A program made the translations under genes and the position numbers. A stretch of 64,000 nt of DNA from positions 34,889 through 98,888 of the forward strand of contig VFLI01000002.1 in the NCBI GenBank assembly GCA_009885105.1. Reading direction: 5' to 3'. Origin of the DNA: Spirochaetia bacterium (GTDB lineage Bacteria; Spirochaetota; Leptospiria; Leptospirales; Leptonemataceae). Under the pieces are notes generated by a model that did no database searches, had not been told where the DNA came from, and was given only the letters and a program-made list of their open reading frames with translations. Positions within the stretch are counted from its first letter, which is position 1. Each line of letters starts with the position of its first letter. Shown here piece after piece: positions 17,481-25,695 of the stretch.

Positions 17481-18950
17481 TCAGAACCAAACTCCTGCGC
17501 GCACAAAATAGTGCGTCGTCTTCCGCGAATACTCGGCAATGCCCTGCGGATTCAAGAGCCTGTACTGGTCCGTGTATTCGGATTTTGTTCGTTCATTTCC
17601 GAGAACATCAACATAGGATTTTCCAGGCCCGCCGGAAGAATCAGTGTAAGAAAAGAATTCTGCGCCAACCGTGATTTTGCAGTTTTCAAGAAGCGTGAAG
17701 TCGGCACCGGCCGCTATTTTACGAAAAACAGACTTGTCTTCATAGGCGAAACGGTCCGGCGTATTGAAAATCAGCAGAGGTGATTGAATACCAGGAGACG
17801 GCGGACTGACATAGGGCTCAATAAGCTGCTCCCGGCTCCTCGTTGCCGTGAGTCGTCCATTGCTGCCGGTTCCAAAAGTAAAACGCGTGAAAAATTTGAT
17901 TCGAGCCGGCCCGACCGTGAATCCCAGATACTCGGCTATCCCGATTTTATCCGCCTCATAGCGCACAGCACGGCCGGGCGCGAGATCCAGAGTGCGGCCC
18001 CCCAGATCCCGCATCCAGAAAACACCCCCTGTGATTTTTAAATAGTCGGATATTCGCAGACCGAATTCACCGCCGTAGTATTCGTTACGGAGCGAACGCA
18101 GATCTTTTTCAAGATTTGTGGCGGCATTGCCGTCCGAGGCAAGACACGGTGTTCTTCCCTCACGGCATTCATTGCCGGAAAAGCCGGCAATATTCGCCCG
18201 GCGATAGTACAGATGGGCCTCAAATCCGAGGATTTCTCCCGACGGCGGCTCAAAACTGACGCGTCCGAGCGCGTCGAAACCGCTCGATTCTTTACCCTGC
18301 GCCTGGAGAGCTCCTTCGCCGTTCGCTCCCATCAGATGCACAGCAAACCAGTTGTAACGCATAAACCAGCTTAAGCCGATATCAGAACGATTGGGCGTTA
18401 ACTGCAGCTCCTCCGGCGCTCCGAAAAGATAATGGACCTGGTCCGATTTCTTAAAGAAATAGTACATTGGAACTTCCTGGATACCCAGCCGAATTCCATT
18501 GAATAAGTTTCCCGATTGAAATCCCTTCTGAATATACGCGTTGGACACATACACCAGATACGGATCAGCTTTGGCGCCGCTGTTGAGCGCCGTATCGCGG
18601 CTCAGTTCATGATTGCGAATCACATCGGCCTGAAATGCCGCTTCAATATTCGAATCTTTCCACTCCTTGGAAACCCTCAGATGGCTGCGACGGAGCGTGA
18701 ATCCGTAACTGTCGTCTGGCAGTCTCAATCCCACACCAGAATGCACATCCCTGTCTCGATTCTCGTAAGCGGGATTGATCAGAGTCTGAACTCGAAATCC
18801 ATTGTAGTCTTCCGCATCTTCTGTTGTGGTGACGATGTCCTCCGCGCCGGCCGCGGATATGCAAAGGAAGAAGAGAAGCGCGGCGGCCACGGAAATGATA
18901 TATATTTTATATTTATATATTTTGTATTTATATATTTTGTATTTTATCAT
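17481..18950 (-). CDS. outer-membrane beta-barrel protein (second of a tandem pair)
   Basis: The 489-residue product has a signal peptide ending AAGAED. It then consists of alternating amphipathic strands rich in aromatic residues, and its last residue is Phe (HYFVRAGVWF), the usual signature for outer-membrane insertion. It is paralogous to the preceding gene product: shared blocks include YENRDRDVHSGV / YEYRDRDTHTGV, LGIQEVPM-x-Y and ECREGR-x-x-CL-x-x-DGNA. I suspect a porin-like channel. The N-terminus before the hydrophobic core is made of three KYKIY-type repeats encoded by a 15-bp tandem repeat. AGGA stands before the ATG and overlaps the stop of the upstream gene, so translation is probably coupled. 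Confidence 0.75.
   Translation of the reverse strand: MIKYKIYKYKIYKYKIYIISVAAALLFFLCISAAGAEDIVTTTEDAEDYNGFRVQTLINPAYENRDRDVHSGVGLRLPDDSYGFTLRRSHLRVSKEWKDSNIEAAFQADVIRNHELSRDTALNSGAKADPYLVYVSNAYIQKGFQSGNLFNGIRLGIQEVPMYYFFKKSDQVHYLFGAPEELQLTPNRSDIGLSWFMRYNWFAVHLMGANGEGALQAQGKESSGFDALGRVSFEPPSGEILGFEAHLYYRRANIAGFSGNECREGRTPCLASDGNAATNLEKDLRSLRNEYYGGEFGLRISDYLKITGGVFWMRDLGGRTLDLAPGRAVRYEADKIGIAEYLGFTVGPARIKFFTRFTFGTGSNGRLTATRSREQLIEPYVSPPSPGIQSPLLIFNTPDRFAYEDKSVFRKIAAGADFTLLENCKITVGAEFFSYTDSSGGPGKSYVDVLGNERTKSEYTDQYRLLNPQGIAEYSRKTTHYFVRAGVWF
18901..18945. repeat. 15-bp tandem repeat inside a signal-peptide region
   Basis: Three 15-bp units (TATATTTTATATTTA, then TATATTTTGTATTTA, then a variant ending TTTT) encode the K-Y-K-I-Y repeats at the start of the outer-membrane protein. 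Because the unit is a multiple of three, copy-number changes would lengthen or shorten the signal peptide without shifting frame. Confidence 0.8.
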
Positions 18951-18959
18951 ACATTTATC

Positions 18960-20450
18960 CTAGAATACTATTGACGTCCGTAAAAAATACTGCCGTGAAT
19001 TTCGCGAGTACGGCGTGATCCCCTGCGCCGGCCCTCCCGGCAGAAACTGTGAGCGAAAATCATCCTGAGTGCGCTGGCGACCGGACGGATCGACGTAGAC
19101 TTTGTCCTCTTCGCCAGTCGCTCCGAAAAGGCGGGTATTCTCAAGACCGATCGAAAATGACCATCGTTCATCAAGGCGATATTCCATACCGTAGAGGTCT
19201 TTCTTGAAGAAGGATCTGTCGCCGTACAGCGTGGTTCCCGGCGTGCGGAGCCGGCCCTGTTCATCAAAATTCGCCTGTATTAGATTGATGTGCGAACGGG
19301 CCGCTGTCAGATAACCTGTGCTGCCCGTTCCCGCCTGGTAGCGGTAGAATAGAGTAAAATTTCGAAATCCGGTCCTGAGATACATAAATACAACCTGCCC
19401 CTCCGCCGGAGGTCTGTACACGGACATGTTGAACGGATGCAGAGAATCCACAATTTTTCCGCCGGGATTTTCAATCACGTAACCTCCCAGAGAAAACCCG
19501 ATACCCGAATCGACGGAGGGATTCTGTCTGTAGGTAAACTCCGTTCCGTATATTCTGTCCTGATTGCTGTGCGGTTCAATATTCCGAAGCGTCAGTGCGT
19601 TTCCGTCATCGCGAAGGCAGTTGCTTCGTCCTTCCTGACATTCTCCGCGGGTGATTCCGAGAATATTTTTCCATCGGTAAAAGAAATGAAATCCAAAATG
19701 AAACCGGCCGATACGCCCCGTCGGCACGGCTGAGAAGCGCGCCATGGCATCATAACCGTTCGACTGTGTTCCATGCGCCTGAAACTCGGGCTCAGGATTT
19801 GCGATCATCACATTAAAATTTATAAAGTGATCCCAGTTCGCCTGCATTCCAATGCCGGCGGCCGAACGCGAATCGGTGATTCTCATGGATTCGTGCGGCT
19901 CCGGCAGGACATAGTTCAGAGCCCAGCAGAGCCGGATCATGCTGTAATCCATGGGGACTTCCTGAATGCCGAGCACGCCTCGTAGAACCGAATTGAACTG
20001 CCAGCCGATCCATGCCTGTCTCGCATAAAGAACATAGGGATTGCTTTTCGCAGCTCCGGCATCCTCATTGACCGCATCAGCCCGGGTCACCAGAAATCGC
20101 GCGCGTGCTACAAGGTGAGATTCTGGAATGAGCTTTTCTACGGTGATGGATGTCTGCCTGAGATTGAATCCCTGAGACTGGCCGTCTGTATCGTAAACCC
20201 CTGTGTGCGTATCCCTGTCCCTGTATTCATATCCCGATTGTATTTCTCCCCGGATCCGGAAATTTCTGTCCTCACCGCCTTCCGACCTCAGGTTTTCGGC
20301 ATTAAAGGAACCGGGAAACGCGATCAGATACAAAAACAGGACTGCGGATTTGGCCGCTTTGAAAAAAAATGGCTGAGATTTCAGACACCCGGACAATGTT
20401 GACGGCACGACTCTCAAATTCAGGGCCATTCTGGATTCAGGTACGATCAT
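18960..20450 (-). CDS. outer-membrane beta-barrel protein (first of a tandem pair)
   Basis: This paralogue of the downstream gene is up to 496 residues and shares its strand pattern, the ECQEGRSNCLRDDGNA block (a cysteine pair, likely an extracellular loop disulphide) and a C-terminal Phe (LRTSIVF). The hydrophobic signal core (AVLFLYLIAFPGSFNA) is preceded by an unusually long basic stretch. A start at the second Met (20429) would give a better signal peptide and avoid overlap with the alaS ATG, which shares bases 20449-20450 on the other strand. It ends nine bases before the next gene. It is probably a porin-like outer-membrane channel, substrate unknown. Confidence 0.72.
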   Translation of the reverse strand: MIVPESRMALNLRVVPSTLSGCLKSQPFFFKAAKSAVLFLYLIAFPGSFNAENLRSEGGEDRNFRIRGEIQSGYEYRDRDTHTGVYDTDGQSQGFNLRQTSITVEKLIPESHLVARARFLVTRADAVNEDAGAAKSNPYVLYARQAWIGWQFNSVLRGVLGIQEVPMDYSMIRLCWALNYVLPEPHESMRITDSRSAAGIGMQANWDHFINFNVMIANPEPEFQAHGTQSNGYDAMARFSAVPTGRIGRFHFGFHFFYRWKNILGITRGECQEGRSNCLRDDGNALTLRNIEPHSNQDRIYGTEFTYRQNPSVDSGIGFSLGGYVIENPGGKIVDSLHPFNMSVYRPPAEGQVVFMYLRTGFRNFTLFYRYQAGTGSTGYLTAARSHINLIQANFDEQGRLRTPGTTLYGDRSFFKKDLYGMEYRLDERWSFSIGLENTRLFGATGEEDKVYVDPSGRQRTQDDFRSQFLPGGPAQGITPYSRNSRQYFLRTSIVF

Positions 20451-23304
20451 GGCAAAAGCAAAAAAGAATAAAGTAAAAAAACCTGTTATACAGAATTCCC
20501 CAAAAACTGCAGGAAAAACGGCCGGCCAGCCTCGATCCTGGACGGTGGCGGCAATCCGCGATGCCTGGATCGAATATTTTACAGAAAAAAAACATACTCA
20601 TGTTCCCTCGGCCAGTCTTGTGCCCGCCGCGGATCCGACTCTCCTTTTTACGACCGCCGGCATGGTTCAGTTCAAGCCGTTTTTCGCCGGGACAGAAGAA
20701 CCGCCCTATCGCCGGGCTGCGACAATACAGAAATGTCTGCGTACAACGGATCTCGAAAGCGTCGGCAAGACGGAGCGGCACTGCACATTTTTTGAAATGC
20801 TGGGCAATTTTAGTTTCGCCGATTACTTCAAGAAAGAAGCCATTGAATTCGCCTGGGATTTCTCCATTAACCGGCTTCTGCTGAATCCGGAAAAAATCCA
20901 TGTAACTGTTTACCAGGATGATGATGAGGCGGTGCGCATCTGGAAAGAAACGGCGGACATTCCGGACAATCGTATTACAAAACTGGGCAAAGAGCACAAC
21001 TGGTGGGGACCGGCAGGAAACTCCGGCGCCTGCGGACCCTGCACGGAACTGTATCTGGACCGGGGCGTGGAACGCTGCACATGCGCCGATAAATCCACCT
21101 GCGCGCCTGGGTCCGAATGCGACCGCTTTATGGAATACTGGAATCTGGTTTTCAATGAATTCAATCAGGATGTTTCCGGTCAGCTCAATCCGCTGCCGGG
21201 AAAAGGAATCGATACGGGCGCCGGGCTTGAAAGAATGGCGGCTCTTCTCAACGGACTGGACAGCGTGTACGACACAGACGAGATGAAGAATATCATCCTC
21301 CGTATTGAGGAACTGACGCAGGAAATCGGCGATAAAGGCCGGATCAGCTACGCTTCAAATGCGCCGCCGTTTCGCGTAATGACAGACCATTCGCGCGCAG
21401 CGACCTTCGCCATCACAGACGGCATCATCCCCGACAACACAGGACGGGGATACGTGGTGCGACGCATACTGCGAAGAGGACTGCTTTTCGCGAAGGAACT
21501 CGGATTCAACACGCCGGTTTTGCACAGACTCGTGCCGCTTATCTGCGACATCTACGGAAAATACTATCCGGAAATTCTTAAAAAAAAGTCTGAAATTGAA
21601 AAACGCATTCTTCGCGAAGAAGAGCGATTCCTTCGCACACTGGAAACAGGACTTAAAAAATGGAACGAATATCTGGATGAACACCGCAGCGCCGGAAAAA
21701 AAATTTTTGGCGGTTATGAAATTTTCAAACTGTACGACACATTCGGCTTTCCTCCGGAAATGACCGTTGAGCTGGCTATGAAGGCCGGTCTGCGGACGGA
21801 TATGGCATCGTATGACGAGCACATGGAAAAGCAGCGCCGATCATCCGCGGCTGCATGGAAAGATATCGACCTGCCCGCTCAGGCTTCTTCCTGGGAGGTT
21901 TCCCAGTTCACGGGTTACACACACCATGTCGACCATTCGGAGATTGCGGGAATTATTATGGAAGATTCCGCGTCGAATTCAGCAGCGGCGGGAGATAAAT
22001 GCGCAATTGTGCTGCGACAGACTCCGTTTTATCCGGAGGGCGGCGGTCAGGTCGGCGACACGGGCCGGATCCATTCTGCGAGCGGAGCCATCTTCCAGGT
22101 GCGGGACACCCGGAAAAAAGATCAGCTGATTCTGCATTTCGGCGAGGCGCTGGAAGGCGGATTTTCGACAGGCGACAGAATCACAGCGGAAGTGGACTCG
22201 GATCGGCGCGAGAATTTAACCTTTCACCACAGCGCCACACATCTTCTGAACGGCGCACTGCGCGAAACCCTCGGCGATCATATACAGCAGACAGGTTCGC
22301 TGGTCGCTCCCGATTATCTTCGATTTGATTTTTCGCATTCGGAAAAAATCGAGAATGAGATTCTGAAAAAAGTTGAAATAAAAGTCAATCGGGCGATTCG
22401 AGCAGCCGCGGCGGTAAAGGCCGAGCTCATGCCGGTGCAGAAAGCGCGAAAGACCGGAGCGGTCGCCACATTTGGAGAAAAATACGGCGAAGAAGTCCGC
22501 GTCGTCAGTATGGGCGAATCCGGGCAGTTTTCGATAGAATTCTGCGGCGGCTGTCATGTAAAAAATACAGGAGAGATAAAATATTTTCATATATTAAAAG
22601 AATCGAGTCCAGGCGCAGGAAATCGGCGCATCGAAGCGCTGGCCGGCGGTTCCGTCGTCGCCTATTTCGAAGAGGAATTGCAAAAAATGTCAGCTCAGAT
22701 TCAGGCATTCAATGAGAAAGTTCTTTCGCAGTTTCAGGGCAGTGGACAGAATAAAGATCTGATGATTCAGGAAAAACTTCCCGATCCGGAAAAGATACTC
22801 GAGCTCTTGGGATCGGAGGGAGGCTCCACGGCGCTGGGAGATTTATTGACATTGTTTAAAAATATAATTAAAGAAAAAGATAAAGAAATCAACAGACTGC
22901 AGAAACAGGAAACGAATTCAGGGGTACTGGAACTGCTGGGCGAGGTGGAGCAGGCCCTGGAGTCCGCTGTGAAAATCGGAGAGACAACAATTGTGCGTCG
23001 TGTTTTCGTAAACCAGGAAATGGAAAGCCTGCGAATATTTGGCGATGCCCTCAAAGAGAAACGCAGAAATGTAGCGGTTTTTCTTGCCAATAAGTCGCCA
23101 AAAGGGCCGACTCTGCTTTTTATGGCCAACAGGGACGCTGTTGATGCCGGAATCCACTGCGGAGAATTCATTCGCAAAGCTGCGGCAATTCTGGGCGGAG
23201 GAGGCGGAGGTCGACCGGATATGGCGCAGGCTGGCGGAAAAATATCAGAGAACGTAAACGAAGCGCTGGATGTCGCGGAAGCAGAGGCGAGAGACAGACT
23301 GTGA
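20449..23304 (+). CDS. alaS: alanyl-tRNA synthetase
   Basis: The 951-residue enzyme charges tRNA-Ala. The catalytic class II core starts at about residue 32 (IRDAWIEYFTEKKHTHVPS; TTAGMVQFKPFF; TERHCTFFEMLGNFSFADYFK). The editing domain carries HHSATHLLN and FCGGCHV, whose His and Cys residues bind zinc. The C-Ala domain ends with a glycine run then RPDMAQAGGK. A 30-residue Lys-rich N-terminal extension precedes the core. AGG stands about eight bases before ATG 20449; a GTG at 20545 would give the conventional length but has no better ribosome site. It is essential and presumably chromosomal, transcribed divergently from the beta-barrel pair. Confidence 0.97.
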   Translation: MAKAKKNKVKKPVIQNSPKTAGKTAGQPRSWTVAAIRDAWIEYFTEKKHTHVPSASLVPAADPTLLFTTAGMVQFKPFFAGTEEPPYRRAATIQKCLRTTDLESVGKTERHCTFFEMLGNFSFADYFKKEAIEFAWDFSINRLLLNPEKIHVTVYQDDDEAVRIWKETADIPDNRITKLGKEHNWWGPAGNSGACGPCTELYLDRGVERCTCADKSTCAPGSECDRFMEYWNLVFNEFNQDVSGQLNPLPGKGIDTGAGLERMAALLNGLDSVYDTDEMKNIILRIEELTQEIGDKGRISYASNAPPFRVMTDHSRAATFAITDGIIPDNTGRGYVVRRILRRGLLFAKELGFNTPVLHRLVPLICDIYGKYYPEILKKKSEIEKRILREEERFLRTLETGLKKWNEYLDEHRSAGKKIFGGYEIFKLYDTFGFPPEMTVELAMKAGLRTDMASYDEHMEKQRRSSAAAWKDIDLPAQASSWEVSQFTGYTHHVDHSEIAGIIMEDSASNSAAAGDKCAIVLRQTPFYPEGGGQVGDTGRIHSASGAIFQVRDTRKKDQLILHFGEALEGGFSTGDRITAEVDSDRRENLTFHHSATHLLNGALRETLGDHIQQTGSLVAPDYLRFDFSHSEKIENEILKKVEIKVNRAIRAAAAVKAELMPVQKARKTGAVATFGEKYGEEVRVVSMGESGQFSIEFCGGCHVKNTGEIKYFHILKESSPGAGNRRIEALAGGSVVAYFEEELQKMSAQIQAFNEKVLSQFQGSGQNKDLMIQEKLPDPEKILELLGSEGGSTALGDLLTLFKNIIKEKDKEINRLQKQETNSGVLELLGEVEQALESAVKIGETTIVRRVFVNQEMESLRIFGDALKEKRRNVAVFLANKSPKGPTLLFMANRDAVDAGIHCGEFIRKAAAILGGGGGGRPDMAQAGGKISENVNEALDVAEAEARDRL

Positions 23305-23341
23305 GGCAATAACGGGAAATTCGCACACGGCAATATTCTTC

Positions 23342-23370
23342 TTGACTGAAACAAACAATCCCATTAAACT
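23342..23370 (+). promoter_or_regulatory. sigma70-type promoter for the small exported protein at 23404
   Basis: TTGACT (23342-23347), a 17-base spacer and TAAACT (23365-23370) match the sigma70 consensus well. Transcription would begin near 23377, leaving a 27-base leader that contains CAGGAG before the TTG start. Confidence 0.65.
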
Positions 23371-23403
23371 CGACCAGCCCGGATTACGGGCAGGAGTTTT
23401 CCA

Positions 23404-23682
23404 TTGAAACAAAGCACAGCATTGGTTCTTTTTTTAGCAGCGACTCTTTTTACCGCGGGTCTTTCTGCATCTTCCGACCTTTACAATTCCGATTCGGCGT
23501 CATACAAACTGCTTCTGGATACAAGCGAATCGTGTTTTTCGGGAACCCACACGACGATCGGCGGCAATACTTCTACAAGCGCCACATCAGGCTGGGCCTG
23601 TCTGAATGAAGAGGCTCCGGCGGTCAAACTGGAAGACGGAAAATCATACATCATCAAAGACGGCGAGATTGGGCCTCGATAA
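23404..23682 (+). CDS. small exported protein, TTG start
   Basis: The 92-residue product has a clear signal peptide (MKQSTALVLFLAATLFTAGLSA) and a roughly 70-residue mature part rich in Ser/Thr. It has two cysteines (SESCFSG and GWACLNEE) likely to pair, ending in a charged EDGKSYIIKDGEIGPR tail. The start is TTG at 23404, backed by CAGGAG eight bases upstream and a good promoter. I recognise no family. The 3' end is followed by a long palindrome that may stop transcription. Confidence 0.65.
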   Translation: MKQSTALVLFLAATLFTAGLSASSDLYNSDSASYKLLLDTSESCFSGTHTTIGGNTSTSATSGWACLNEEAPAVKLEDGKSYIIKDGEIGPR

Positions 23683-23695
23683 CGGACGATACTCA

Positions 23696-23731
23696 TGAGA
23701 ATTCTACCGAGCTTGCTTGGTAGAATTCTCA
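23696..23731. repeat. 36-bp near-perfect palindrome
   Basis: Arms TGAGAATTCTACC (23696-23708) and GGTAGAATTCTCA (23719-23731) match perfectly over 13 bp, and the ten-base centre is itself almost self-complementary (GAGC and GCTT). There is no T tract. The right arm contains the TTG from which the next frame starts. It may be a terminator of the 23404 gene, a protein-binding site, or the scar of an insertion that broke the start of the following gene. Confidence 0.75.
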
Positions 23732-23998
23732 GCGCTCATCTTCATCTGCATGATGATTGTATCCATCATTCCCGCACGCGCGGAAAGTTCAGATACCGCA
23801 GCCGCGGAAGAAGACAGTGAGTCGGAATCCTCACAGAGCGCCCGGCGGAGCATGCTTTTCTGGCATCAGGCGGCGGGATTTGCGACATGGGGAACCTGGC
23901 TTGCGACAAACCTGGCCGGCGACAGAGCAATGAAATCTCTTCAGTCGACGGAAACGTTTGCGAATTTGATTCTGCTGCAGAATCCACAGGCAAATTAG
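23717..23998 (+). pseudogene. 5' part of a broken membrane/YceI-type gene
   Basis: The frame encodes a hydrophobic export segment (FSALIFICMMIVSIIPARA), an acidic linker and a first membrane helix (MLFWHQAAGFATWGTWLATNLAG) containing a histidine. It then meets TAG at 23996. The same frame resumes immediately (PIYLYMHNNQ...), so one in-frame nonsense codon separates this from the next entry. There is no ribosome site for the TTG at 23717, which sits inside the palindrome; the ATG at 23750 is an alternative but falls within the signal core. The gene therefore looks damaged at its 5' end too. Confidence 0.5.
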
Positions 23999-24013
23999 CC
24001 CATCTACCTTTAT

Positions 24014-24649
24014 ATGCACAACAATCAGGAATGGTTTGCCAGGTCCGGCGGTGACAGTCACAAATCCCTGGCCTATGCCACCTTCGGTCTGTACGCTGTC
24101 ACGGCTTCGCTTGCGCTCTTTGCTCCTTCTCGCCTCGATGAGGCTGAGAGCGGAGGATGGGACACAGTATCGATCCATAAAATGCTGGCGCTTGTTCATT
24201 TTGCCGCAATGCTGTCTCTTCCCGTGCTGGGCGCGAAAATAGTTAAAGGCGGCCCAGGAGCGGCGCGGCGGATGCAGGATGTGGGCTGGGGCGGATTCAG
24301 CGTGCGCGTGCCAATCCGCACAATGACGACCGAGAACCGCAACCGGGATTCCAACATGCTCGACACTCTCGGTTATCCAAAAACCCGCGAGATAGTATTT
24401 CGCGCAAATCAGACGGTGATTGACGGCTCCCAGGCCCGGATTTCCGGTGTGCTCCTGATAAACGGCATTGAAAAAAATATTGAATTTTCAGCGAAGGCAG
24501 AAAAGCAAGACGCTGACTGGATTGTGAGCGGCGACTTCACAATTCTGATGACGGATTTCGGACTGGAAAGACCCCGGGTTCTTTTTCTTGTTGTGGCTGA
24601 TGAAGTGAAAATTTCTTTTCGCGTTCAACTGGATTTGAAACCTCAGTAG
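24014..24649 (+). pseudogene. 3' part of a broken membrane/YceI-type gene
   Basis: In the same frame as the preceding entry, the 211-residue reading has two membrane helices with histidines (SHKSLAYATFGLYAVTASLALF and SIHKMLALVHFAAMLSLPVLG). These recall haem-binding cytochrome-b-like helices. From about residue 95 to the end the text follows the second half of a YceI lipocalin-like domain (TREIVFRAN, ISGVLLINGIEKNIEF, TDFGLERP). The first strands of YceI are missing. No ribosome site precedes ATG 24014. I read the two parts as one gene inactivated by a stop, possibly with an internal deletion; it overlaps the end of cydB by seven bases. Confidence 0.5.
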
Positions 24650-25683
24650 GTACTCCGCGATGCCGCTCCAATCCTGCCGCGGAAAGTATAGTACAGATAA
24701 ATAAAATACGCGATTATCAACGCCATTCCGGGTATCCACCACCAAAGACCAATCCTCAGACCGTACTCTGACACCGCGGCATTGAAAGCTGTAAGAGATT
24801 CAGAAGGGTCGCCGGATGAAGGCAGCACGACCGGATACATTGCGAAGGCGGTGGCGAGAGCGGAAGAAAAGATAAACAAGCTCGAGCACAGGAAGGCGAG
24901 TAGATCGCGCCCCCTCCAGGAAAAGAAGAGGCCCAGAGGCGGCGAAAATATTGCGGGCAGGAGAAATACAAATCCCCACGGCCGATCGGAAAATTTTGTG
25001 AAATACTCCGGATGAATCCAGAATGTGGACAGCAGAGCCGCTGCCGATAGAAAACCGCCGGCAAGGCAGGCGTATTTAGCGAGGATCCGGCTGCGGGTAT
25101 ACAGGTTTCCCCAGGATTTCAAAGCTATGTAGTTGGCGCCGTGCCAGGCAAGTATGCTGCAGGACAGCAGACCGAAAAGAATTGTGAACCAGTCCAGGAT
25201 TCCCGGTTCCGGCGAAACTCGAAAATTTGTCCAGAGCGGCTCGAAAAAATAGCCTCCTTTCAGCGGCACACCGCGCACAATATTGCCCAGAGCCGCGCCG
25301 AAAAAAAATGCAAGCAGCAGGCTCGAACCGAAAAAAACAAAATCCCAGAGCGTCTGCCAGAGTTCATTGGCTATATGCCGCCGGAATTCAATCGCAAGCG
25401 CGCGAAGCATCAGCAGCCAGAGCATTATCATCAGAGGAAGATAGAATCCGCTGAAACTCGCCGCGTACAGTTTTGGAAAAGCGAAAAACAGAACACCGCC
25501 GGAGGCAATCAACCAGACTTCGTTTCCGTCCCATACAGGACCGATTGCGTTGAAGATCGTTCTTCTCTCGTCGTTGGTGCGGGCGCCGCGCAGATGAATG
25601 ATCCCGGCTCCCAGATCGAAACCGTCCAGAACGCCGTACATCGCAAACATGAAGGCCAGAGCCGCAAACCAGAAAGTTTCCAT
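24643..25683 (-). CDS. cydB: cytochrome bd oxidase subunit II
   Basis: The 346-residue integral membrane protein starts METFWFAALAFMFAMYGVLDGFDLGAG and contains GPVWDGNEVWLI, the most conserved CydB blocks, plus WHGANY in the middle. With CydA it forms the quinol oxidase that reduces oxygen with high affinity at the inner membrane. Translation starts 12 bases after cydA, with GAGGT nine bases before the ATG. No cydX or cydDC homologue is visible beside it. Confidence 0.95.
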   Translation of the reverse strand: METFWFAALAFMFAMYGVLDGFDLGAGIIHLRGARTNDERRTIFNAIGPVWDGNEVWLIASGGVLFFAFPKLYAASFSGFYLPLMIMLWLLMLRALAIEFRRHIANELWQTLWDFVFFGSSLLLAFFFGAALGNIVRGVPLKGGYFFEPLWTNFRVSPEPGILDWFTILFGLLSCSILAWHGANYIALKSWGNLYTRSRILAKYACLAGGFLSAAALLSTFWIHPEYFTKFSDRPWGFVFLLPAIFSPPLGLFFSWRGRDLLAFLCSSLFIFSSALATAFAMYPVVLPSSGDPSESLTAFNAAVSEYGLRIGLWWWIPGMALIIAYFIYLYYTFRGRIGAASRSTY

Positions 25684-25695
25684 GATATTATTACC

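Noticed and set aside
20437..20997. Minus-strand frame overlapping the start of alaS
   Set aside because: It is antisense to the catalytic core of alaS and has no ribosome site or motif.
23695..23820. ATG at 23695 reading MRILPSLLGRIL through the palindrome
   Set aside because: It soon becomes a His/Arg-rich frame with a stop; removing the palindrome insert does not bring it into the frame of the following membrane gene.
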